NCBI GenBank assembly: GCA_002868865.1
Contig: PKUC01000018.1
Location: forward strand, 1-58,925
DNA from: Desulfuromonas sp.
GTDB taxonomy: Bacteria > Desulfobacterota > Desulfuromonadia > Desulfuromonadales > Geopsychrobacteraceae
Reading direction: 5' to 3'
DNA: 58,925 nucleotides
Position 1 is the first letter of the stretch. Each line of letters starts with the position of its first letter. The notes under the pieces were generated by a model. It worked only from the letters and a program-made list of their open reading frames with translations. It ran no database searches and was not told the origin of the DNA. A program made the translations under genes and the position numbers. Of the stretch, positions 40,849 to 51,012 are shown piece by piece.

Positions 40849-41841
40849 ATGATTGACGAGCGTGTCTTGGTGGTCGACCATATGGATGAGCGCCGACAGC
40901 ATTTAGCGCAGTTGATAGAAACCCAGGATATCGAGGTCCTTCAGGCATCGACCTGTGAAGAAGCGCTGACTCTGATCGACAGCCATCAGATCGGTATCGT
41001 TCTGAGCGAAACGGAGCTGCCGAAAAAAAGTGGTCTGTTTCTCCTCAAAGAGGCCAAGCACCGCCACCCCGACATCGAAGTCATCCTACTGACCCACAAC
41101 GCGTCGTCGTTCACCCTGCTGCAGGCTCTGCGCTTTGGTGCCTACGACTTTATCGTGCGCCCCATAGATACCGGGGAGATCCTCTTCAACACCCTGGGTC
41201 GTGCCTTCACCAACCGCGATTTCCAACGACAGCGGGAAGAGCTTCTTCATGAGCTCGAGAGCAAAAATCGCAAGCTGAATCAGACCCTGCACCGCATGCA
41301 ATCCCTGACCAACGCAATTGCCAGAATCGCCGCACAGGACGATATTCAGAAATCCTTTACCACCTTGCTCGAAGTGGCCATCAAAGATCTCGCCGCAACA
41401 GCGGGCTTTGTTGCACTGTATGACAAACAGGGAGAGGCACTGGGAATCAAGGTCAGTCGAGGGATCGGCAATGTCACCAGTCAGCGGTTTGGCAAGCAGC
41501 TTCCCGAAGGCTTAACCCTGACCTTGGCGCGCAGACAGGAGGCAACCCTGATCGAGGCGGACTTGCCACAGGATCTGGCCCGCCTGCTAACAGATCAGGA
41601 ACAGCAGCTCTACCGCCCGCCCGGTCTGATTGCGGCACCGCTGCGGATCAAAGACCGCGTCGCTGGTTTGCTCCTGATTTCAGGCCACCAACAGGCGATT
41701 CCGTTTGCCGATCACGATCTACTCTATCTGACCCAACTCATCCAGCATGCAGAACTGCAGCTGGAAAAAGTCGGCCTGATTCGCCAATTGACCCGCGCAC
41801 GGAAAAACAACGTCACCCCACTACGATCGGTTATGCCCTGA
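40849..41841 (+). CDS. Atypical response regulator with GAF domain
   Basis: 330 aa from ATG 40849 with AGGAGGAGG about 7 nt upstream. The receiver-like domain (about 1-120) lacks standard residues: the phospho-acceptor position is Glu54 (VLSETELPKKSG), the acidic pair reads DH (VVDHMDE) and the Lys position reads IVRP. A coiled coil (about 125-160) joins it to a GAF domain (about 165-315; FVALYDKQGEALGIKVSRG, LIAAPLRIKDRVAGLL). No output DNA-binding or catalytic domain is present. It may be a constitutively signalling or purely sensory protein. Confidence 0.88.
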   Translation: MIDERVLVVDHMDERRQHLAQLIETQDIEVLQASTCEEALTLIDSHQIGIVLSETELPKKSGLFLLKEAKHRHPDIEVILLTHNASSFTLLQALRFGAYDFIVRPIDTGEILFNTLGRAFTNRDFQRQREELLHELESKNRKLNQTLHRMQSLTNAIARIAAQDDIQKSFTTLLEVAIKDLAATAGFVALYDKQGEALGIKVSRGIGNVTSQRFGKQLPEGLTLTLARRQEATLIEADLPQDLARLLTDQEQQLYRPPGLIAAPLRIKDRVAGLLLISGHQQAIPFADHDLLYLTQLIQHAELQLEKVGLIRQLTRARKNNVTPLRSVMP

Positions 41842-42760
41842 CCTCATCCCCTTTACCCCCCTGCCAACGATAAGTGCGCATAGTAACACCGCTATCTGAA
41901 TTTATCTCGGGGAAGAACGGCCCCGGCAAAATCCCCTCAAGTGGATGAAAACCGCCCGCCTCATCAAACAGGTCTTCAATAAACCGCGCGGGGAGATGGG
42001 GTGCGTTCAAGCAGGCGAGCACCTCTCCTCCCGGAACCAGAAGATCTGGAAGTTTTCTGATCAACTTGGACCAGTGTCGCTCCGCGGTAAAACTCTTTCC
42101 CTGCGTGGCCGGCGGATCACAGATAATCAAGTCGAAAGGTCCTAAACGTTTCAGCCGGCCAACACTGCGAAAAAACTCCACAGCTTCAAAACTGGCACGG
42201 CGCAGATCGATCCCGTTGAGCCGATGGTTCAGACGTCCCGTATTCAAGGCATTGCGGTTCATATCCAGATTGACAACATGCTTCGCCCCACCGGAGAGCG
42301 CAGCGACGGAAAACGCACAGGTATATGCAAACAGGTTGAGCACAGTTTTACCGGCCGCTCGCTTGCGTACGTACCCTCGTCCAACAGCCATGTCCGGAAA
42401 AAATCCGATATTCTGCGCATGATCAAGGCGCAGACGGTAACGCAATCCGGACTCACAGGCATCGATTTCATCCGGCAGCGTACCAAAAACAACCTGCCCC
42501 GGAGACCCTAACAGATAACGATTCTGCAGAAAAATCGCCTGCAGACCGGGCAGCTCGGCCTGTAACAAACGGTACAGATCGCTGAGCCAATCCTGGTCGC
42601 GCTGGCGATAGAGAGTCACCACGACAACCGGAGGATAACTGTCGATCACCAGATCTTCGTATCCGGCAAAGGTCTGGCCTCTGCCGTGAAAAAGACGCCG
42701 ACACTCTCCCGACTGAGATCGGTTTTGAATAATCTGCTGTTGCACCACCTGCATCTGCAT
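41831..42760 (-). CDS. RlmI/RlmK-like SAM-dependent methyltransferase
   Basis: 309 aa, ATG 42760 with AGGTGG about 3-8 nt upstream (ATG 42754 also possible). Rossmann methyltransferase with motif I VLNLFAYTCAFSVAAL, VNLDMNRNALNTGRLN, and motif IV ICDPPATQGKSFTAE, of the PF10672 type that includes RlmK and RlmI rRNA methyltransferases. It lacks the N-terminal PUA domain of RlmI, and substrate is uncertain. Its end overlaps the receiver-GAF gene end by 11 nt, convergently. Confidence 0.8.
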   Translation of the reverse strand: MQMQVVQQQIIQNRSQSGECRRLFHGRGQTFAGYEDLVIDSYPPVVVVTLYRQRDQDWLSDLYRLLQAELPGLQAIFLQNRYLLGSPGQVVFGTLPDEIDACESGLRYRLRLDHAQNIGFFPDMAVGRGYVRKRAAGKTVLNLFAYTCAFSVAALSGGAKHVVNLDMNRNALNTGRLNHRLNGIDLRRASFEAVEFFRSVGRLKRLGPFDLIICDPPATQGKSFTAERHWSKLIRKLPDLLVPGGEVLACLNAPHLPARFIEDLFDEAGGFHPLEGILPGPFFPEINSDSGVTMRTYRWQGGKGDEVRA

Positions 42761-42772
42761 GGGCCACCTATC

Positions 42773-42808
42773 GAAAAAAAAGCCTCCGCATACGACAACG
42801 CGGAGGCT
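42773..42808 (-). terminator. Rho-independent terminator after gltX
   Basis: Perfect 9-bp stem AGCCTCCGC/GCGGAGGCT (42781-42789, 42800-42808) followed on the minus strand by eight T. It lies 24 nt after the gltX stop. Confidence 0.9.
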
Positions 42809-42832
42809 CGACTTCTTGATTCTTTGCTACGG

Positions 42833-44230
42833 CTAAACCAGTACAGTTAAGGCCCGCTCGATCCGATAGAGAGAACGTTCTTTACCAAGAACCTTGAGGA
42901 CATCGTAGATACTGGGGCTGGCGGTTCCCCCCGTCAAAGCTACCCTCAGGGGCTGAGCCACCTTGCCGAATTTGAGCGAAAAGCGCTCCATAACCTTTGC
43001 GAATGCCGCCTCCAGGTCCGCTTCATCGAAACCTGAGCACTCTCGCAGCTGTTCACAAATACCGCTCAGCAGCGCGCGGTGCCCTTCGGTGAGAAACTTA
43101 TTGTGCGCCTTCTCATCGTACGCGAGCTCATCAAAAAAATAGAAGGCGGCGCCATCGGCCATTTCAACCAGAGTCGATGCCCGCTCTCTTAAACTTTCAA
43201 CAACAGCAACAAGATCCGGCCCTTCTGAGGGCACAATCCCTTTTGCCTCAAGAAACTCTGTTAACAGGGCGGCCAGACGGCTGGCATCACCTGTTTTGAT
43301 ATAGTGAGCGTTCAACCAGAGAAGCTTTTCCGGGTTAAAAACACCAGCGGACTTACCGACATTGTTCAGCGAGAACTTTTCGATCAGCTCGTCCATGGAA
43401 AAAATCTCTTCATCGCCATAAGACCAACCAAGGCGCACCAGATAATTGACGAGCGCTTCCGGGAGATACCCCATAGCCTGGTACGCCATGACCGAGGTGG
43501 CACCATGCCGCTTAGAGAGACGTTTTTTGTCTGCCCCGAGAATCATAGGTACGTGGGCAAACTCAGGAACCTGATAACCGAGAGCCTCATACAGCAGGAT
43601 CTGTCGCGGTGTATTATTGATGTGATCATCACCACGAACAACCAGATTGATCCCCATCTCAGCATCATCGATCACCACGACCAGATTGTAAGTCGGAGTG
43701 CCGTCGCTGCGCTGCAGAATCAGATCGTCCAGCTCCTGATGACGGATGGAGATACCGCCCTTGATCCGGTCATTAAAGTGGGTGACACCTTCATCATTTG
43801 GCAGTCGAAAACGGACCACATACGGTTGCTCCGGCTGATCGGTCCGTGTGCGGCAGGTGCCATCATATTTGGGCTTGCCACCGGAGGCCAGTGCCGCCTC
43901 GCGCTTGGCGTCTAACTCCTCCTGGGTACAGTAACAGCGATACGCCTTCCCTTCAGCCAGCAGCTGTTCAATTTTTTCCTTATAAAGCTCAGAGCGATCC
44001 GACTGATAAAACGGACCTTCGTCGCAGGTCAGTCCAAGCCAATCCATCGCATCGAGGATGGCATCGACAGATTCCTGCGTCGATCGCGCCACATCGGTAT
44101 CCTCAATTCGCAGCACAAAGGTTCCGGACTGTTGCTGCGCCAGCAGATAATTGAACAGAGCAGTACGCGCCCCACCTATATGGAGATAACCGGTTGGACT
44201 GGGAGCAAAGCGAACACGAAGGTCAGACAT
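42833..44230 (-). CDS. gltX: Glutamate-tRNA ligase
   Basis: 465 aa from ATG 44230 with AGGAGT about 6 nt upstream. Class I signatures: HIGH-type [20 protein letters not shown] and KMSKS-type [10 protein letters not shown], with [17 protein letters not shown] in the catalytic region. It charges tRNA-Glu; the GluRS type (discriminating or not) cannot be told. A hairpin with seven T lies just upstream (44248-44270). Confidence 0.97.
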   Translation of the reverse strand: MSDLRVRFAPSPTGYLHIGGARTALFNYLLAQQQSGTFVLRIEDTDVARSTQESVDAILDAMDWLGLTCDEGPFYQSDRSELYKEKIEQLLAEGKAYRCYCTQEELDAKREAALASGGKPKYDGTCRTRTDQPEQPYVVRFRLPNDEGVTHFNDRIKGGISIRHQELDDLILQRSDGTPTYNLVVVIDDAEMGINLVVRGDDHINNTPRQILLYEALGYQVPEFAHVPMILGADKKRLSKRHGATSVMAYQAMGYLPEALVNYLVRLGWSYGDEEIFSMDELIEKFSLNNVGKSAGVFNPEKLLWLNAHYIKTGDASRLAALLTEFLEAKGIVPSEGPDLVAVVESLRERASTLVEMADGAAFYFFDELAYDEKAHNKFLTEGHRALLSGICEQLRECSGFDEADLEAAFAKVMERFSLKFGKVAQPLRVALTGGTASPSIYDVLKVLGKERSLYRIERALTVLV

Positions 44231-44247
44231 ATCAAACTCCTGATCAT

Positions 44248-44270
44248 AAAAAAAGACCACTTAGGTGGCC
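44248..44270 (-). terminator. Terminator-like hairpin between tauE and gltX
   Basis: Minus strand GGCCAC-CTAA-GTGGTC (44270-44255, one G-T pair) followed by seven T (44254-44248). It probably ends the tauE transcript, but lies so close to the gltX ribosome site that a leader attenuator cannot be excluded. Confidence 0.6.
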
Positions 44271-44410
44271 CTGTTTATACGTCACAGCGGATAACGAAAC
44301 AAGAAATTTTCACCAATGTACACCCGAACCGTACAGGAAGAGGGTCACTGAACCGTTACGAGGAGGAGGATGAGGTTTCGTGCGCTGCAGATCGCCCGAT
44401 CGGCAATATC

Positions 44411-45217
44411 CTACAGATGCAGACCGATCTTAATCCCAACCGCAATCAACACCACAGAGAAGACCCGTAAAAGACGATCCTGACTGATCCGATGCGCAAC
44501 CCGCACCCCCAGACGAGCGAACATAAGGCTCGACGGAGCAACAATCGCGACAACCAGCAGATTGACATAGCCGACAGACCAGGGAAAGTCGACCTGCGCC
44601 TGCAGACCGTACCAGACGTAACTGACGGTCCCGGCCAGTGAAGAAACAACAATGAGAGCACTGGAGTTTCCTACGGCAAGTCGAATTGGTAAGTGCAGCA
44701 GAATCAACATCAACGGAACGGCAATCACGCCCCCCCCCACGCCAAAAAACGCTGAGAAGCTGCCACCGACAAATCCAACCACTATAAGTGACAGAGCTGA
44801 AGGGTCAGTATCCGTCTCGGGCGGTAATCGCGGATGATAAAAAAGTAATTTGAGCCCGATCACAATCTGCATGACACCGAAGCAGGTCTGCAGAAGTTCT
44901 CCGTGCAAGTTGGCGGCGAGAAACGAGCCAACCAGACCTCCGATCAGACCGCCCGTCGCCAGATGAAAGACATGTCCCCAGGCAACATTGCCAAACGACC
45001 TGTGGCCCAGGACACTGATCAGTGAGGTCGGGATAATAATTGCCAGGCTGGTGCCAAAGGCAGTGTGAACGACCAACTCGGCAGCCATATCTGCGTGAGC
45101 GAACAACCAGAGAAACAGCGGAACGAGAACGACTCCGCCGCCGATCCCAAGGAGTCCGGCCAAAAAACCGGCCAATCCGCCAAACAGCAGTAATAAGGAG
45201 ATCAGACTAAGCGACAA
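44411..45217 (-). CDS. TauE/SafE (DUF81) family membrane transporter
   Basis: 268 aa from TTG 45217, which has GGGAGG 7 nt upstream; the open frame reaches TTG 45241 with no ribosome site. About eight membrane segments and the family repeats GFLAGLLGIGGGVVLVPLFL and GGSFSAFFGVGGGVIAVPLMLIL. TauE/SafE proteins are predicted exporters of sulfonates, sulfite or other anions; the substrate here is unknown. It is separated from gltX by a hairpin. Confidence 0.85.
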   Translation of the reverse strand: MSLSLISLLLLFGGLAGFLAGLLGIGGGVVLVPLFLWLFAHADMAAELVVHTAFGTSLAIIIPTSLISVLGHRSFGNVAWGHVFHLATGGLIGGLVGSFLAANLHGELLQTCFGVMQIVIGLKLLFYHPRLPPETDTDPSALSLIVVGFVGGSFSAFFGVGGGVIAVPLMLILLHLPIRLAVGNSSALIVVSSLAGTVSYVWYGLQAQVDFPWSVGYVNLLVVAIVAPSSLMFARLGVRVAHRISQDRLLRVFSVVLIAVGIKIGLHL

Positions 45218-45277
45218 AAAAACGCCTCCCGCAAACGACAAAGAGCCAGCCTGATACAGACTGACTCTTTGTTATTA

Positions 45278-45351
45278 TGGAGGCCCCGACCAGATTCGAA
45301 CTGGTGATAACGGTGTTGCAGACCGCTGCCTTACCACTTGGCGACGGGGCC
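45278..45351 (-). tRNA. tRNA-Cys (GCA)
   Basis: 74 nt on the minus strand, starting GGCCCCG and ending with encoded CCA. The anticodon stem-loop GCGGTCTGCAACACCGT gives anticodon GCA; TTCGAAT T-loop present. A hairpin with AAAGAG/CTCTTT ends lies at 45240-45270 just downstream. Confidence 0.93.
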
Positions 45352-45414
45352 TTGATTACTGTTTGGCGTGCGCATTGAAGTATCAAATCGACCCTTAAGT
45401 GTCAAGAACAAAAG

Positions 45415-46398
45415 CTAGGAACTCTTAGGTTTATCGTCAACCTGCGCGGCAGAACCCATTTTTTTAACCGGGTAGGTAACTTTCAGGTTTTCGAGCCATT
45501 CCTGATAGAGGGCATCACGCTGATTTTTTTCAAGCAGCGCACGGATGTTGGGGCGAGCGTCCTCAAACTCCATCTGCCGCGGCTCTATCCGCTGGGTGAG
45601 TTTTATTATATGGAAACCGTAGCGCGATTCTACCACATCGGAGATATCACCAACCTCCATCTTTTTCATCGCATCTTCCAACTCTTGACCAGCCTGGCCT
45701 TCATGAAAGACACCGATGTCACCCCCGACATAGCTGGTTCTGTCATCGGAATTATAGTATGCAAGATTATAAAAGTCTTCACCAGCCTTTGCACGCTTCT
45801 CAAGCCCCTGTGCTTTCTCTAACAGTTGTTTATGGGTGGCCTCATCAGCAGTCGGTTCTACCTTGATAAAAATATGACTGGCACGGTACTGCCGAGACTT
45901 GAAATACATCTGCTTATTCTCATCATAAAACGTCCTGATATCCTGATCACTGACAGCGACTTTAGCGCCAACAGCCTTTTTCTCCGCTATTTTTTCCAAG
46001 AGTGCACGTTCAATGGAATCCCGGAGCCCCTGGACGGTCTCCTCTTTTACAGCCCGTTGAAAATCCCCTTCAGCGGAGTAACGAGACTTGATTGCATCAA
46101 GCTGTTTATCGACAGCGCCAGGCTCAACCGCTAATTTTAAGCTCTTCGCGTAGTTAATCTTGTATGCTCGGACAATCAGGTCATCAAGAGCCTTTGCCGT
46201 CACCTCCTGTTTTTTCTCATCAGTGACCGTGCCATGATAACTGACATTAAAAGGCATAATTTTTTCAGTCTGGCGGGTCAGTTCGAAACTGGTGATCGGC
46301 ACTTCTCCAACCAGTGCAATGACCTCTGCAAAACCCGTAGCAGGCAAACTCAGAGCTAAACTAATAACACACACAAGGTACAACAAAGAGATTCTCAT
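45415..46398 (-). CDS. Parvulin-type peptidyl-prolyl isomerase (PpiC/SurA-like), exported
   Basis: 327 aa, ATG 46398 with AAGGAG about 8 nt upstream. Sec signal peptide (about 1-24, cleavage near GFAE), an N-terminal SurA-like chaperone part (ITSFELTRQTEKIM...), a parvulin domain (about 175-270) with RASHIFIKV, GGDIGVF and SRYGFHIIKLTQR, and a Gln/Lys-rich tail. It probably helps fold outer-membrane or periplasmic proteins. It stands alone upstream of the tRNA-Cys. Confidence 0.9.
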   Translation of the reverse strand: MRISLLYLVCVISLALSLPATGFAEVIALVGEVPITSFELTRQTEKIMPFNVSYHGTVTDEKKQEVTAKALDDLIVRAYKINYAKSLKLAVEPGAVDKQLDAIKSRYSAEGDFQRAVKEETVQGLRDSIERALLEKIAEKKAVGAKVAVSDQDIRTFYDENKQMYFKSRQYRASHIFIKVEPTADEATHKQLLEKAQGLEKRAKAGEDFYNLAYYNSDDRTSYVGGDIGVFHEGQAGQELEDAMKKMEVGDISDVVESRYGFHIIKLTQRIEPRQMEFEDARPNIRALLEKNQRDALYQEWLENLKVTYPVKKMGSAAQVDDKPKSS

Positions 46399-46526
46399 CA
46401 GCTACACTCCTTGGCGACATCAGACGCCCGTGGACAAGGGCGCGGACGGTCTGCTGAATAAACGGCAACGGTCAGACTAAATGAAAAAAAGGAGGTAACT
46501 TTATTACAAGTTACCTCCTTTAAACA

Positions 46527-46603
46527 TGGCGGGGCTGACGGGACTCGAACCCGCGACCTCCGGCGTGACAGGCCGGCGTTGTAACCGACTCTACTACAGC
46601 CCC
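46527..46603 (-). tRNA. tRNA-Asp (GTC), copy 1
   Basis: 77 nt, minus strand, GGGGCTGTAG start, CCA end encoded. Anticodon loop CCTGTCACG gives GTC. Identical to the copy at 46701-46777. Confidence 0.94.
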
Positions 46604-46615
46604 AATGAAATTAAA

Positions 46616-46691
46616 TGGTGGGCGAAGAGGGGCTCGAACCCCCGACATCCTGCTTGTAAGGCAGGCGCTCTCCCAGCTGAGCTATTCGCCC
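46616..46691 (-). tRNA. tRNA-Val (TAC)
   Basis: 76 nt, minus strand, GGGCGAATAGCTCAG start, CCA encoded. Anticodon loop CCTTACAAG gives TAC. It sits between the two tRNA-Asp copies. Confidence 0.94.
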
Positions 46692-46700
46692 TTGTTAATA

Positions 46701-46777
46701 TGGCGGGGCTGACGGGACTCGAACCCGCGACCTCCGGCGTGACAGGCCGGCGTTGTAACCGACTCTACTACAGCCCC
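46701..46777 (-). tRNA. tRNA-Asp (GTC), copy 2
   Basis: 77 nt, minus strand, identical in sequence to the copy at 46527-46603, with CCA encoded. Confidence 0.94.
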
Positions 46778-46782
46778 GCAGA

Positions 46783-46845
46783 AGAAAAAAAGAAGTAAAT
46801 CGCTGCCCACAATTTTGGCACTTACGGCAGAGAATCTGCTTCTTT
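46783..46845 (-). terminator. Possible terminator after hupB
   Basis: On the minus strand AAAGAAG ... CTTCTTT outer arms enclose CTGCC ... GGCAG, followed by a T run (46791-46785). The long loop makes this uncertain. Confidence 0.35.
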
Positions 46846-46870
46846 AATTCTTTTTAAAAATCTATACGTT

Positions 46871-47143
46871 TTAGTTGACGGAGTCCTTCAGAGCCTTACC
46901 AGCTTTGAATTTTGGGACCTTCGCTGCAGGGATCTGAATTTTTTCACCAGTCTGAGGGTTCTGACCTGTACGCGCAGCACGATCACCAACACTGAATGTG
47001 CCAAATCCAACCAAGGCAACCTTCTCACCAGCTTTAAGAGCTTCAGTGACGGCCTCAGCAAACGCTTTCAGCGCCCCCTCGGCGTCTGTCTTGCTCAGTC
47101 CTGCTTTTTCCGCCATTGCATTGACCAAATCTGCCTTAGTCAC
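46871..47143 (-). CDS. hupB: HU-family DNA-binding protein
   Basis: 90 aa from GTG 47143 with AGGAGG about 7 nt upstream. HU signatures: [54 protein letters not shown] (in parts) and [12 protein letters not shown]. It bends and compacts DNA as a dimer. It follows lon on the same strand with its own promoter. Confidence 0.96.
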   Translation of the reverse strand: MTKADLVNAMAEKAGLSKTDAEGALKAFAEAVTEALKAGEKVALVGFGTFSVGDRAARTGQNPQTGEKIQIPAAKVPKFKAGKALKDSVN

Positions 47144-47196
47144 AGCACACCTCCTGAAAGTGATTAAAGTTAAGTAAATGCCTCAAAAGCGCGATA

Positions 47197-47226
47197 GATA
47201 TATCAGGTTTAAAAAAAAACTGTCAA
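47197..47226 (-). promoter_or_regulatory. Predicted promoter for hupB
   Basis: Minus strand: TTGACA (47226-47221), 18-nt spacer rich in T, TATATC (47202-47197); ATATAT with 17 nt also fits. Start near 47190, giving a leader of about 47 nt. Confidence 0.5.
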
Positions 47227-47291
47227 GTGAATTTTCCCATTCTATGGACCTTTGATGCATTTTTTTCATCACGGGTCGCAACCGTGGATCG

Positions 47292-49640
47292 TCAGTCGGT
47301 CTCCACCAGTGCCTGCGCCAAAACCTGATCGACATCTCTGACACACACCAATGACAGAGACTCCTTTAACGCCCGCGGAAGATCAACCAGATTTTTCTCA
47401 TTTTCCTGTGGCAGAAGGACCTTTAAAATCCCCCCACGACGGGCCGCTAACAGCTTCTCCTTCAGCCCTCCGATCGCCAGCACCCGTCCACGTAGGGTCA
47501 CCTCCCCGGTCATCGCAAGATCACGCCGCACGGGACGATGCGTCAAAGCCGACACAAGCGCCGTCGCCATGGTGATTCCCGCGGAGGGTCCGTCCTTGGG
47601 AACGGCCCCTGCCGGCACATGAATATGGATGTCGAGACTGGCATAAAAATTCTCCGCGAGTCCCAACGGCTGCCATCGCGAACGGACATAACTCAACGCC
47701 GCGCTGGCCGATTCCTGCATCACATCACCAAGCTGCCCGGTGACCATCAACTTACCGCTGCCAGGCAAAACGGTCGCTTCTACATTCAGCAGCTCACCGC
47801 CTGTCTCCGTCCATGCCAACCCGGTCACGACCCCGACCTGATCGGCCTCCTCCCGGACACCGAACTCATAAACCGGCACCCCGAGATATTTACGGACCTG
47901 GTTCGCACCAACGACAAAGCGGCCCTGCCCCCCCTTCTGCATCTTCTTGACTGCAATCTTGCGAAACACTTTGGCGATATGTCGATCCAGACTCCGCACC
48001 CCGGCTTCGCGGGTATAACGACGCACGATGTCGTAGAGTGCACGATCCGAGATAGTCACTGACTTTTGAGAAAACCCGTGCGCAGCGGATTGTTTCGGCA
48101 GCAGGTACTGTTTTGCGATATGCAACTTTTCCTCTTCGGAATACCCCTCGATTCGCAGGACCTCGAGACGATCATGCAGCGCCGGTGGGATCTGATGGAG
48201 GTTATTGGCAGTCGCAATAAAAATCACTTGCGAAAGATCGTAATCAACATCCAGGAAATGGTCAGCGAAACTGTTGTTCTGCTCCGGATCGAGGACTTCA
48301 AGTAAAGCAGAGGAAGGATCCCCGCGAAAATCCATGCTCATTTTGTCGATTTCATCCAACATGAACACAGGATTCCGTACCCCTGCCTTTTTGAGGCTCT
48401 GGATAATCTTCCCCGGCATTGCACCAACATAGGTTCGCCGGTGACCACGAATTTCCGCTTCATCGCGCACCCCGCCAAGAGAAATCCGCACAAATTTACG
48501 CCCGAGAGCTTTGGCAACCGACTGCCCCAGAGAGGTCTTACCGACCCCAGGCGGTCCGGCGAGACAGAGAATCGGCCCCTTGTCTTTTTTTACCAACGCG
48601 CGCACGGCGAGGTACTCCAAAACCCTTTCTTTGACCTTTTCCAGACCGTAATGATCTGCATTCAGAATCTTCTCTGCCTTGCCAAGGTCGTGATTGTCCT
48701 TTGTCCCCTTACGCCAGGGCAAGGCCAGCAACCACTCGATGTAGTTCCGTACCACCGACGCTTCAGCGGACATCGGCGACATCATCTTCAGCTTGCGGAG
48801 TTCTGCCAAAGCCTTATCCGTGGCCTCTTTAGACATTTTTTTCTGGGTGATCTGTTCGCTAAACTCCTGCAACTCCTGCTTGAACTCATCTTTTTCACCC
48901 AACTCCTTTTGGATCGCACGCATCTGTTCATTCAGATAATACTCGCGCTGACTGCGCTCCATCTGGGTTTTGACCCGACTGCGGATCTTTGTTTCGATCT
49001 GCAGAATTTCAATTTCTTGCCCGAGAAGACTAAATAACTGCTCCAGTCGGAGGAAGGTATTGGTCTGTTCCAGAATCTCCTGTTTTTCGGCAATCGGAAC
49101 CTGGAGATGCCCGGCGATCGTATCCGCAAGCCGTGATGGATCGGCAATCCCTGCGGTTGACACGCCGACCTCTGAAGGAATTTTCTTGCTCAATCCGACA
49201 TAGGACTCAAACGCATCATGAACGGTACGCACCAGGGCTTCGATCTCCGTCGACTCGCCATCCGATTCCTGCAGGGCAACGACATCGACATTAACCTGAT
49301 TTTCCTGGGGATAAAACGCCTCAATACGAGCACGCGTCTTCCCTTCGACCAGGACCTTGACGGTCCCATCAGGAAGCTTAAGCATCTGCACAACATGACC
49401 GATGGTCCCGACCGGGTAGATATCACCAAGGGCGGGGTTATCGGTTTTGGGATCACGTTGTGTTGCGAGAAAAATACGGCCATTATTCTTTGTTGCCTGT
49501 TCAAGCGCACTGATCGATTGGGGCCGTCCAACAAATAATGGGACAACCATGTGGGGGAAAATAACGATATCACGCAGCGGCAGCAAGGGACAACGTGTCC
49601 CGATCGGGGCTTCATTCTGAGAAGGGATTTCGGCACTCAT
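47292..49640 (-). CDS. lon: ATP-dependent protease Lon
   Basis: 782 aa, full length. N-terminal substrate domain from [20 protein letters not shown], Walker [16 protein letters not shown], Walker [10 protein letters not shown], and the catalytic Ser in [12 protein letters not shown] with Lys downstream. It degrades damaged and regulatory proteins in the cytoplasm. A terminator separates it from clpX, so it is likely its own unit with a promoter nearby that I could not place. Confidence 0.97.
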   Translation of the reverse strand: MSAEIPSQNEAPIGTRCPLLPLRDIVIFPHMVVPLFVGRPQSISALEQATKNNGRIFLATQRDPKTDNPALGDIYPVGTIGHVVQMLKLPDGTVKVLVEGKTRARIEAFYPQENQVNVDVVALQESDGESTEIEALVRTVHDAFESYVGLSKKIPSEVGVSTAGIADPSRLADTIAGHLQVPIAEKQEILEQTNTFLRLEQLFSLLGQEIEILQIETKIRSRVKTQMERSQREYYLNEQMRAIQKELGEKDEFKQELQEFSEQITQKKMSKEATDKALAELRKLKMMSPMSAEASVVRNYIEWLLALPWRKGTKDNHDLGKAEKILNADHYGLEKVKERVLEYLAVRALVKKDKGPILCLAGPPGVGKTSLGQSVAKALGRKFVRISLGGVRDEAEIRGHRRTYVGAMPGKIIQSLKKAGVRNPVFMLDEIDKMSMDFRGDPSSALLEVLDPEQNNSFADHFLDVDYDLSQVIFIATANNLHQIPPALHDRLEVLRIEGYSEEEKLHIAKQYLLPKQSAAHGFSQKSVTISDRALYDIVRRYTREAGVRSLDRHIAKVFRKIAVKKMQKGGQGRFVVGANQVRKYLGVPVYEFGVREEADQVGVVTGLAWTETGGELLNVEATVLPGSGKLMVTGQLGDVMQESASAALSYVRSRWQPLGLAENFYASLDIHIHVPAGAVPKDGPSAGITMATALVSALTHRPVRRDLAMTGEVTLRGRVLAIGGLKEKLLAARRGGILKVLLPQENEKNLVDLPRALKESLSLVCVRDVDQVLAQALVETD

Positions 49641-49660
49641 ATCGGCATCCTGATGAAAAA

Positions 49661-49696
49661 AAGCGCGGTGCCATCAAATGAGACAGTTCCGCGCTT
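49661..49696 (-). terminator. Rho-independent terminator between clpX and lon
   Basis: Stem AAGCGCGG/CCGCGCTT (49661-49668, 49689-49696) followed on the minus strand by a run of T. It lies about 40 nt after the clpX stop. Confidence 0.8.
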
Positions 49697-49735
49697 TTGA
49701 AAGTAAAAGGAAGGTCGATTCAACGAAGGTCGTAA

Positions 49736-50986
49736 TCAGGCGCTCTCTGCAACATCATACAACACGATCGGCTTGCTTTTTGAGCTGATAGCCTCTTCGT
49801 TCAAAACAACCTCTTTAACATTCTCCTGAGAAGGGATTTCGAACATCACATCGAGCATGGCATGCTCCAGTATAGAACGCAAGCCCCGGGCTCCGGTTCG
49901 CCGTTGCAGCGCTTCTTTAGCGATCGCAACGAGAGCACCGTCGGTAAACCTCAGGTTGACATCTTCCATCTGGAACAGCCGCTGATATTGCTTAACCAGA
50001 GCATTTTTGGGCTCGCGCAGGATCTGAATCAAAGCCTCTTCATCTAGCTCATTGAGGGTTGCAAGAACCGGCAGACGCCCGACGAACTCAGGAATCAGGC
50101 CGTATTTAAGCAGATCTGCGGGCTGGGTCTGTGCCAGAACAACGCCCAGCGCCTCCTCCTTGCGTGATCGCACTTCTGCACCGAATCCCATATTTTTCGC
50201 ACCGATCCGATTTCCGATCACCTTCTCAAGTCCTGAGAAAGCACCACCGCAAATAAAAAGAATGTTGGTGGTATCCACTTTAAGGAATTCCTGCTGGGGA
50301 TGCTTACGGCCACCCTTTGGGGGAACACTGGCGGTCGTACCTTCTATGATCTTCAGAAGTGCCTGCTGTACCCCTTCGCCCGACACATCACGAGTAATGG
50401 ACGGCGACTCCGATTTACGGGCTATCTTATCAACCTCATCGATATAGATGATGCCGCGTTGGGCCCGCTCAAGGTCATAGTCTGCAGACTGCAGCAGACT
50501 GAGGATGATGTTCTCCACATCTTCACCAACGTAGCCCGCCTCGGTCAGGTTGGTGGCATCGGCAATAGCAAACGGTACATCCAGTACCTTAGCGAGGGTC
50601 TGCGCCAGGAGGGTCTTACCGCTGCCGGTTGGGCCCAGCAGGAGGATATTGCTCTTCTGGATTTCTATATCTTCATTCTTTTCGGCGAAGTCGACCCGTT
50701 TATAATGATTGTACACCGCGACCGACAGCACCTTTTTGGCCTGCTCCTGTCCGACGACATAATCATCAAGGATCTCTTTGATCTCAGCCGGTTTGGGGAG
50801 GTTTTCTTTGTCCTCGCCACCGGTCTTTTCAAGACGGGACTCTTCATCGATGATGTCATTGCACAGATCAATGCACTCATCACAAATATAAACGGTCGGC
50901 CCGGCAATCAGTTTTTTGACTTCGTCCTGCAACTTTCCGCAGAAGGAACAGGTCAACTGATTGGGCTGGTCATCCCTGGAACTCAC
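49736..50986 (-). CDS. clpX: ClpX ATPase subunit of ClpXP protease
   Basis: 416 aa. N-terminal C4 zinc-binding domain ([13 protein letters not shown] ... [12 protein letters not shown]), Walker [16 protein letters not shown], Walker [11 protein letters not shown], sensor and pore motifs (GYVGEDVEN). It unfolds substrates for ClpP. It starts 26 nt after clpP. Confidence 0.97.
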   Translation of the reverse strand: MSSRDDQPNQLTCSFCGKLQDEVKKLIAGPTVYICDECIDLCNDIIDEESRLEKTGGEDKENLPKPAEIKEILDDYVVGQEQAKKVLSVAVYNHYKRVDFAEKNEDIEIQKSNILLLGPTGSGKTLLAQTLAKVLDVPFAIADATNLTEAGYVGEDVENIILSLLQSADYDLERAQRGIIYIDEVDKIARKSESPSITRDVSGEGVQQALLKIIEGTTASVPPKGGRKHPQQEFLKVDTTNILFICGGAFSGLEKVIGNRIGAKNMGFGAEVRSRKEEALGVVLAQTQPADLLKYGLIPEFVGRLPVLATLNELDEEALIQILREPKNALVKQYQRLFQMEDVNLRFTDGALVAIAKEALQRRTGARGLRSILEHAMLDVMFEIPSQENVKEVVLNEEAISSKSKPIVLYDVAESA

Positions 50987-51012
50987 CTTAAGACATCTCC
51001 CTGCTGGTCACG

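Noticed and set aside
46526-46798. An open plus-strand frame coding a protein-like string with GLTGLEPATSGVTGRRCNR repeats
   Set aside because: It is the antisense reading of tRNA-Asp, tRNA-Val and tRNA-Asp; this is a well-known spurious annotation.
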